A stretch of 13,426 bases of DNA from DATAEG01 sp036258135. Its GTDB lineage: Bacteria; Actinomycetota; Actinomycetes; Mycobacteriales; Jatrophihabitantaceae. The stretch is taken from NCBI GenBank assembly GCA_036258135.1, contig DATAEG010000070.1, positions 1-13,426 of the forward strand, given 5' to 3'. How positions within the stretch are numbered: position 1 is the first letter of the stretch; the number at the start of each line of letters is the position of its first letter. Positions 7,227 through 13,426 of the stretch are shown one piece after another. Under the pieces are notes generated by a model. The model searched no databases. It was given only the letters and a program-made list of their open reading frames with translations, and was not told the DNA's origin. A program made the translations under genes and the position numbers.

Positions 7227-7288
7227 GTGAATCGAGGGCCGTGCGGAGGGATCAAGCCTGACCGCCCGGAGCACGGCACTCGATTCAC
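7227..7288 (-). other. Long hairpin in the grpE-dnaJ intergenic region
   Basis: The 18-nt arms 7227-7244 and 7271-7288 are complementary except for one pair (7237/7278): GTGAATCGAG-n-GCCGTGC against GCACGGC-n-CTCGATTCAC. The loop is 26 nt. In the operon mRNA this forms between grpE and dnaJ. There is no T-run on the minus-strand side, so it may act as a partial terminator, a processing site or a 3' stabiliser for the dnaK-grpE message. Confidence 0.7.
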
Positions 7289-7303
7289 GCGCACCAGCAC
7301 CGA

Positions 7304-7921
7304 TCAACTCAACTCGTCGTCGGGGTCGGACGCCTCGTCGTCCGATCCGGCGGTCGCCGGATCGGACACTCCGACCATCGCGGGCCGTAAGAGCCGATCC
7401 CCGACGCGGTAGCCGCGCCGCATCACCGTGGTCGTGGTGGGCACCGCGATGTCGGCCCGCTCGTCATGCATGACGGCCTCGTGGATCCCCGGGTCGAACG
7501 CGTCGCCCTCCGCGCCGAAGGACTCGAGCCCGAGCTTCTGGAGGACGGCCGCGAGCTGGTCGGCCACGGCCTTGAACGCGCCGTTGAGATCACCGTGGGC
7601 CTCGGCTCGGTCGATGTCGTCCAAGACGGGTAGCAACGACTCGAGCACTCGCGCCGTCGCCAGTTCGCCGACGACTACGCGATCCCGGTCCACCCTCTTG
7701 CGGTAGTTCGAGTACTCGGCGGACAGCCGCTGGAGGTCGGCGGTGCGCTCAGCCACCTGGGCTTCCGCCTCGGCCAAAGGGGACACGGACGCCGATTGAT
7801 CCGCGGTCTCCTCGGCGATCACACGCGGCTTGTCGCCCAGCGGGTCGATCTTTCTACGGTCACGGATCACCACCGGCGGCTCCTCACCGCCGGCAGCCCC
7901 GTGCTCTGCGTTTCGCGACAT
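7304..7921 (-). CDS. grpE: GrpE nucleotide-exchange factor
   Basis: GrpE is a dimeric cytoplasmic factor that releases ADP from DnaK and so resets the chaperone cycle. The product has 205 residues. It has a variable, probably disordered N-terminus (1-45), a long helix/coiled coil (about 48-85, with LQRLSAEYSNYRKRVDRDR), a helical bundle and the C-terminal beta domain that contacts DnaK (FDPGIHEAVMHDE at 142-154, YRVGDRLLRPAMVGVS at 171-186). An acidic tail follows. The ATG at 7921 lies one base after the dnaK stop (TGA-C-ATG) with no strong Shine-Dalgarno sequence, so translation is probably coupled to dnaK. A longer frame reaching an ATG at 8041 would overlap dnaK by about 120 bases and is rejected. 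Confidence 0.96.
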   Translation of the reverse strand: MSRNAEHGAAGGEEPPVVIRDRRKIDPLGDKPRVIAEETADQSASVSPLAEAEAQVAERTADLQRLSAEYSNYRKRVDRDRVVVGELATARVLESLLPVLDDIDRAEAHGDLNGAFKAVADQLAAVLQKLGLESFGAEGDAFDPGIHEAVMHDERADIAVPTTTTVMRRGYRVGDRLLRPAMVGVSDPATAGSDDEASDPDDELS

Positions 7922-7922
7922 G

Positions 7923-9809
<1,887 letters not shown>

Positions 9810-9850
9810 GGTGTGTCTCCCTAAGTCGTGTGGTGCGGGTGATGTCAGCT

Positions 9851-9904
9851 GGGTCTGCGTCGGGACGACGCCAGCGCTTACTCATCGTCGTCCCGACGCG
9901 ACCC
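9851..9904 (-). other. 19-bp stem-loop in the dnaK 5' leader
   Basis: GCGTCGGGACGACG (9857-9870) pairs perfectly with 9886-9899. After a single bulged base (9856), GGGTC (9851-9855) pairs with GACCC (9900-9904). The result is a 19-bp, very GC-rich stem with a 15-nt loop. If transcription starts near 9909, as the SigH/SigR-type promoter predicts, the stem begins about five bases from the mRNA 5' end. The dnaK Shine-Dalgarno sequence (9817-9822) is outside it, so a simple RNA thermometer is unlikely. Protection of the 5' end or attenuation are better candidates. Confidence 0.8.
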
Positions 9905-9915
9905 TCTGTCAAAAG

Positions 9916-9941
9916 AACTGAGTCGACTCGACTCATGTTCC
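9916..9941 (-). promoter_or_regulatory. SigH/SigR-type promoter of the dnaK operon
   Basis: On the minus strand GGAAC (9941-9937) is followed by exactly 18 nt and GTT (9918-9916), the same arrangement as at clpB. A start near 9909 gives a leader of about 100 nt. A perfect housekeeping -35 box, TTGACA (9912-9907), lies just downstream with a poor -10 candidate, GACGAT, 17 nt further, so a second vegetative promoter is possible. HAIR-type half-sites fill the SigH/SigR spacer. Confidence 0.65.
9919..9935. promoter_or_regulatory. HAIR-type HspR operator upstream of dnaK
   Basis: TGAGT-N7-ACTCA (TGAGT at 9919-9923, ACTCA at 9931-9935) keeps the inner five bases of each HAIR arm and the exact 7-nt spacing. 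The outer two bases of each arm deviate more (AC-TGAGT and ACTCA-TG against CT-TGAGT and ACTCA-AG), so it is weaker than the clpB site by consensus. It sits between the -35 and -10 elements of the predicted promoter. Confidence 0.75.
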
Positions 9942-9959
9942 CGCTCATGGAGCCTCGGC

Positions 9960-9979
9960 GATGTGACGCGGGTCACATC
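9960..9979. promoter_or_regulatory. CRP-family operator upstream of dnaK
   Basis: GATGTGAC-N4-GTCACATC contains a perfect TGTGA-N6-TCACA (9962-9977), the core recognised by cAMP-receptor-type regulators in E. coli and mycobacteria. Its centre (9969.5) is about 60-61 bases upstream of the predicted dnaK start, a spacing typical of class I activation. It is also about 210 bases downstream of the neighbouring lipoprotein gene's stop, so dnaK is the obvious target. Confidence 0.6.
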
Positions 9980-10178
9980 CCGTGCCAGCTACGCCGAGCG
10001 CCACCGCCGACTCGGCCGAGGGGAGGTTCTTGCGGCCGCAGGGGGCAGCACGGTGCCACCCCAACACTACGAAATATCCGCAATATCCTCCCCGTCGGCG
10101 GGCGAATCCTCCCCTCGCCGACGCGATCCGACGGGAGTCATTCCGGCGGCGTCACTGGCGGAATGATTCCCGCCGGCA
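9980..10178. other. Non-coding stretch with hairpins, right half of the dnaK-lipoprotein gap
   Basis: I see no gene here. It holds a TGCGGCCGCA palindrome (10031-10040), an imperfect GC hairpin (10041-10062), a short direct repeat AATATCC-GC-AATATCC (10073-10088) and a hairpin CGTCGGCG/CGCCGACG (10093-10100 and 10116-10123, 15-nt loop). CATTCCG/CGGAATG follows (10139-10145 and 10159-10165, 13-nt loop). The hairpins lie downstream of the minus-strand lipoprotein gene and one or more probably end its transcript; none has a clear T-run. Confidence 0.5.
10093..10123 (-). terminator. Candidate terminator of the lipoprotein gene
   Basis: CGTCGGCG and CGCCGACG form an 8-bp perfect stem with a 15-nt loop, 56 bases past the lipoprotein stop on the minus strand. 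It is followed on that strand by a more A/T-rich stretch (GGATATTGCGGATATTTCG), which supports a terminator role without giving a true T-run. Confidence 0.4.
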
Positions 10179-11168
10179 TCACTGGTAGGTGATGAGATCG
10201 GGTCGGCGGGTTAGGTGCATGACCTGGAGCGGCGTCATCAGCTTCGGGTCCTCCCGGAAGAAGAGCTTGAAGCCAGCGCCGGCGTCGCGCGGGAAGTGCA
10301 GGTACTTGTAGATCGCACGCTTGTTCGCGATGCTGCCGTGCCCATCAGCGTGGAATACCGTGGCCAGTTCTCGATGGCGGGCGACCCCGCTTCGGTTCGG
10401 AATCATCGAGAGGGTGAACTGGTGCAGCACGAACAGCTTCTGCGGCAGGTTGTGCGAGCGCACGATTCCGGCCAGGTACGTGCCGACGGCGTTGATGCTG
10501 GCCGCCGAGGCGTGCCCGATGACTCGAGCCGGACGCTGATGCGGGCCTACCTTCCATTCCGGGTCGAGGGCCACGCCGACCGACGGATCGGTCAGGAAGG
10601 ATGCGTACTGCTTGACCTGCGGTAGGAAGTCACCGCGGCCGGGCTGGAAGTCCAGGATGAGAAGCATCTTGTGACGGTGCGCGGCAGCCAGGTACCGGGC
10701 TACTGCCGCCTGACTCATAGGCGCGGAGAACCGCCCGTCCGGACCGGCCGAAGCCTGCGCCACGGTGGCGATCAGTTCCATGGCCGGCTGCACCCGCCGT
10801 CCGAACCCGGCGTACTGCGCCGCGGTGCGCTGGATGCGGACGGCCGCCGCGTCCGGCGACCACCGGCCGAGAACGCCGAGCGCGCCGTTGGCCGGTGCGC
10901 CGTAGTAGGCGACGACGCGGTAGCGCGGCAGCAGAGTGCGGCCGCCGAGCGGGAGCTGCGGCGCCGAACTCGGCGAGCGGGGTGCGGAGCTTGCCGACGA
11001 CGACGGCGGTACCTCGGGGACTGTAGTCGTGGGATCGGGCGGTTCCGTGGCCGAACTGACCGAGTGGGACGCGGACGCAGGATCAGGCCGGGTCCCGCTG
11101 GTGCAGCCGGTCGCGAGCAGGGCAGTGACCGCCACTACTGCGACCAAGCGCACACCAAACCTGACCAT
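10179..11168 (-). CDS. Predicted lipoprotein of unknown function
   Basis: This is a 329-residue exported protein that I do not recognise as a named family. Residues 1-22 form a lipoprotein signal: Arg near the start, a hydrophobic core and LLATGC, with Cys22 as the expected lipidated residue. A Ser/Pro/Thr-rich linker (about 24-75) follows, as in surface-anchored proteins. The rest is one folded domain (about 80-329) with RVVAYYGAP, MELIATVAQ, LLILDFQPGRGDFL and VALDPEWKVG. The strand-like blocks with acidic residues (ILDFQPGR, ALDPEW) recall a TIM-barrel glycosidase-like fold, but this is only an impression and no catalytic residues can be assigned. The start ATG at 11168 has a weak ribosome binding site. 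It follows the PIG-L deacetylase gene after 59 bases on the same strand and may share its transcript. Confidence 0.85.
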   Translation of the reverse strand: MVRFGVRLVAVVAVTALLATGCTSGTRPDPASASHSVSSATEPPDPTTTVPEVPPSSSASSAPRSPSSAPQLPLGGRTLLPRYRVVAYYGAPANGALGVLGRWSPDAAAVRIQRTAAQYAGFGRRVQPAMELIATVAQASAGPDGRFSAPMSQAAVARYLAAAHRHKMLLILDFQPGRGDFLPQVKQYASFLTDPSVGVALDPEWKVGPHQRPARVIGHASAASINAVGTYLAGIVRSHNLPQKLFVLHQFTLSMIPNRSGVARHRELATVFHADGHGSIANKRAIYKYLHFPRDAGAGFKLFFREDPKLMTPLQVMHLTRRPDLITYQ

Positions 11169-11227
11169 CCGGACAGTGTGCCTGGTGGCGCCCCCATCCC
11201 GGCGGCAGTGCCGGCCGGTGTCGCGCC

Positions 11228-12007
11228 TTAAGTGAGCGCGGCGCGACTGTACGCGGTGAACGCCTCGAGCGTGGCGGCATCGCCCGGACGCGGCTCGCGG
11301 AAGTGTTCGTCGCGGTTCGCCTCCCGCAGGATCTCCAGCCCGTACGCCTCGACCAGCGGCTCGATCTGGCTGGCTTGGGAGCGGAGAGCCGCAATCTTGC
11401 GGTCGAGCTCGCCGTCGTCACAGTGCAGCCAGACGGCCAGCTCCTCCGACTCGACCATCTCCGGTTCGAAACCCTCGATCATCATGACTGTCGCCAGATC
11501 AAAGCCCGCCCGGACCCGCTCGGTCCACTCCCGCGTCCGGGTCGCGTACAGCAGCCGCGGAGCGTAGTCTCCCGCCGCCTCGACAGCGGCGGTGCTCCAT
11601 CGGCATACCGCGACATGATCGCCGTGCCCGGTGCCTCCGTCCGGCCCGAACGTGATCAGGGTGTCCGGACGGATCTCGTCGATAAGCCCGTGGACGATGG
11701 CGACGCCCTCCTCGTCCGGCACCGCGGCGCAGCCCCCGTCGGCGAAACCGAGCCAGCGGTGTTCGGTGACGCCGAGCGTCGCCATGCTCGCGGCCATCTC
11801 CGCCGCCCGGACGGCCGCCCGCTCGGCGGCGCTGCGCGGGTCGTTCGCCGGAAAGCCGGCCTCGCCTTTGGTGGCGGTCACGCAGACGACGCGTCGACCG
11901 GCCTGGACGGCCCGCGCCATCAGCGCCGCCGTCAACCATGTCTCGTCGTCGGGATGGGCCCAGACGCCGAGGATGGTGCCCAAGCTGTCACCGGACCGGT
12001 CTGTCAT
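11228..12007 (-). CDS. PIG-L/LmbE-family deacetylase
   Basis: PIG-L-type enzymes are zinc-dependent hydrolases that remove acyl groups from N-acetylglucosamine-type substrates; in actinobacteria they include MshB and Mca of mycothiol metabolism. The 259-residue product has the zinc motif AHPDDE at 17-22 (His18, Asp20/Asp21) after the first strand, TATKGEAGF at 44-52, and the second metal motif GPDGGTGHGDH at 121-131 (His128, His131). It is shorter than MshB or Mca (about 290-300 residues) and I see no feature that assigns it to either, so the substrate is open. The ATG at 12007 is backed by AAGGGGAG just upstream. It is divergent from etfD across a 116-base gap and is followed on the same strand by the lipoprotein gene, which could mean a role in surface glycan or thiol metabolism. 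Confidence 0.92.
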   Translation of the reverse strand: MTDRSGDSLGTILGVWAHPDDETWLTAALMARAVQAGRRVVCVTATKGEAGFPANDPRSAAERAAVRAAEMAASMATLGVTEHRWLGFADGGCAAVPDEEGVAIVHGLIDEIRPDTLITFGPDGGTGHGDHVAVCRWSTAAVEAAGDYAPRLLYATRTREWTERVRAGFDLATVMMIEGFEPEMVESEELAVWLHCDDGELDRKIAALRSQASQIEPLVEAYGLEILREANRDEHFREPRPGDAATLEAFTAYSRAALT

Positions 12008-12069
12008 CGCTCCCCTTTCACCGACACAGACGGTATCGGCAGCGGGTCACGGCCATCGGCACCGCTGAA

Positions 12070-12098
12070 GTTACTTGCCGGTAACCCCGCGATAGGGT
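12070..12098 (+). promoter_or_regulatory. Operator-like palindrome and possible promoter of etfD
   Basis: GTTAC-nn-GC-nn-GTAAC (12070-12085) is symmetric at 12 of 16 positions. It overlaps TTACTT (12071-12076), a poor -35 candidate 16 nt before TAGGGT (12093-12098), a plausible -10 box. TTAC/GTAA palindromes of this size are typical of TetR-family operators. Control by a fatty-acid-responsive regulator would suit the gene, but that is inference. Confidence 0.4.
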
Positions 12099-12123
12099 GG
12101 GCCGTCCCGCCGAAGGAGAACTC

Positions 12124-13426
12124 GTGGCGCTGCGCCTCACGCTCGCGTTGCTGATGCTCATGGTCACCGCGGTGATCGCGGGCCGGCGGATTCTCTGGCT
12201 GCGCAAGTTGATCCGCTCCGGACGTCCGGCCCCTGGCCGCACCGACCACATGGCCGAGCGGCTGCGCGCCCAGGCCACCGAGGTCTTCGGGCAGCGCCGA
12301 CTGCTGAAGTGGACTGTTCCCGGCGTCGCCCACTTCCTCACGTTCTGGGGCTTCGTGGTGCTGGCCATCACGATCGTCGAGGCCTACGGCGCCCTCGTCA
12401 TCAGTGACGACTTCGCCTTCCCGTTCTTCGGCCACGCACGCTGGCTAGGCTTCTTGGAAGACCTCTTCGCGGTCGCCGTCCTGATCGGCATCACGACGTT
12501 CGCGATCCTGCGCCTCCGCCAGGCCCCCGAGCGGCAGCACCGCTCCAGCCGCTTCTACGGGTCGCACACCGGCGCCGCCTGGGTGATCCTCGGGATGATC
12601 TCGCTAGTGATCATCACGCTGCTCATCTACCGCGGCGCGCAGTACAACACCGGCCACTTTCCGTGGGGTGAGAGCAAGGCGCCGTTCGCGTCCTACGCGG
12701 TGGCGCGGCTGCTCGGCGAGGGTCCGCACAACTACTGGATCGAGACGACGTTCCTGCTGGCGCAGATGGCGGTGGTCTTCGCGTTCGCAATCATCGTCGT
12801 CTACTCCAAGCACCTGCACATCGCGCTCGCGCCGCTGAACGTGACGACCAAGCGGCTGCCTGACGGTCTCGGTCCGCTTCTGCCGGTCCGGGACCCGAGC
12901 GGGGAAACCGTGGATTTCGCCGACGCGGAGAACCTCTCGGAGGACACAGTCTTTGGGACGGGCAAGATCGAGGACTTCGCCTGGAAGGGATTCCTCGACT
13001 TCACTACCTGTACCGAGTGCGGCCGGTGTCAGAGCCAGTGCCCGGCGTGGAACACGGGCAAGCCGCTCTCGCCGAAGCTGCTGGTCATGGACCTGCGCGA
13101 CCACCTGTTCGCTAAGGCGCCGTATCTCATTGGCGGCCAGACCGTCCCGGACGGCGTGACCGTCGAGGGCCACGAACCGTCCGGCCACCACGTGCCCGAG
13201 GCCGGCTACCCGCGCGTCCCGGGCAGCGGGCCCGAGCAAGCCGTGCGGCCGCTGGTCGGCGACCTGGCCAGCGGTGGCGTCATCGACCCGGACGTGCTGT
13301 GGTCGTGTACCACCTGCGGCGCGTGTGTCGAGCAATGTCCGGTCGACATCGAGCACGTCGACCACATCGTCGACATGCGTCGCTTCCAGGTGATGATCGA
13401 GTCGTCGTTCCCATCCGAGGCCGGCG
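12124..13426 (+). CDS. etfD: EtfD-type membrane iron-sulfur reductase, N-terminal part (partial)
   Basis: The protein resembles the Rv0338c/EtfD family of M. tuberculosis, a membrane reductase needed to accept electrons from electron-transfer flavoprotein during fatty-acid beta-oxidation. The 434 residues present begin at the GTG at 12124, with AAGGAG (12113-12118) 5 nt upstream, and run off the right edge. The N-terminal part has about five hydrophobic helices (near 3-20, 65-88, 110-128, 150-170 and 208-226), like a NarI-type cytochrome b domain. Two [4Fe-4S] motifs follow: Cys296/299/302/306-Pro (CTECGRCQSQCP) and Cys395/398/401/405-Pro (CTTCGACVEQCP). The expected CCG (heterodisulfide reductase-like) domains should lie beyond the window. 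It is divergent from the PIG-L gene. The family call is firm; the exact electron donor in this organism is inferred from the mycobacterial case. Confidence 0.93.
   Translation, partial: MALRLTLALLMLMVTAVIAGRRILWLRKLIRSGRPAPGRTDHMAERLRAQATEVFGQRRLLKWTVPGVAHFLTFWGFVVLAITIVEAYGALVISDDFAFPFFGHARWLGFLEDLFAVAVLIGITTFAILRLRQAPERQHRSSRFYGSHTGAAWVILGMISLVIITLLIYRGAQYNTGHFPWGESKAPFASYAVARLLGEGPHNYWIETTFLLAQMAVVFAFAIIVVYSKHLHIALAPLNVTTKRLPDGLGPLLPVRDPSGETVDFADAENLSEDTVFGTGKIEDFAWKGFLDFTTCTECGRCQSQCPAWNTGKPLSPKLLVMDLRDHLFAKAPYLIGGQTVPDGVTVEGHEPSGHHVPEAGYPRVPGSGPEQAVRPLVGDLASGGVIDPDVLWSCTTCGACVEQCPVDIEHVDHIVDMRRFQVMIESSFPSEAG

Noticed and set aside
7295..7315. ACTCAA half-site at the grpE stop codon resembling one HAIR arm
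   Set aside because: There is no second arm at the required 7-nt spacing, and no promoter is expected there.
5895..7412. 505-codon plus-strand frame antisense to dnaJ
   Set aside because: It runs across the dnaJ gene and both intergenic hairpins, has an Arg/Ala/Gly-rich composition and no recognisable domain.
10031..10040. Perfect palindrome TGCGGCCGCA
   Set aside because: A 10-bp palindrome of this composition is expected by chance in GC-rich DNA, and it has no clear relation to a promoter.

Overview
The window is chromosomal DNA from a high-GC actinobacterium. Evidence for this is the strong G/C bias at third codon positions, GTG starts, the dnaK-grpE-dnaJ-hspR gene order with HspR (HAIR-type) operators, and an EtfD-type membrane iron-sulfur reductase. 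I cannot name the genus. No tRNA, rRNA, CRISPR array, insertion sequence or phage gene was seen.

Layout, left to right. (1) 1-1662, minus: 5' two-thirds of clpB, cut by the window edge. (2) 1663-1820: divergent promoter region with a perfect HAIR operator (1741-1761) whose spacer contains the -35 element of a SigH/SigR-type promoter reading into clpB. (3) 1821-5472, plus: a three-gene block of a large LuxR-family ATPase regulator, a small DUF4242/nickel-binding-type protein and a short SDR-fold protein without the usual catalytic residues. (4) 5618-9809, minus: the heat-shock operon dnaK-grpE-dnaJ-hspR, convergent with the block before it. (5) 9810-10178: a 369-base non-coding region with the dnaK control elements (long leader hairpin, SigH/SigR-type promoter, HspR-type operator, perfect CRP-type palindrome) and, further right, hairpins that probably end the next minus-strand gene. 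(6) 10179-12007, minus: a PIG-L/LmbE-type deacetylase followed by a lipoprotein of unknown function. (7) 12124-13426, plus: start of etfD, cut by the window edge.

How it fits together. ClpB disaggregates proteins together with DnaK, DnaJ and GrpE. HspR, the last gene of the dnaK operon, is expected to repress both the dnaK operon and clpB through the HAIR sites. Both promoters also fit GGAAC-N18-GTT, the type read by oxidative/heat-stress sigma factors SigH (mycobacteria) and SigR (Streptomyces). The two loci therefore look like one dual-controlled regulon: repressor release plus an alternative sigma factor.

I found no wholly new multi-gene system. The most interesting signals are regulatory: HspR sites placed about one helical turn apart relative to the same sigma-factor elements, a 19-bp hairpin at the predicted extreme 5' end of the dnaK mRNA, a perfect CRP-type site near -61 of dnaK, an 18-bp-arm hairpin between grpE and dnaJ, and an operator-like palindrome in front of etfD.
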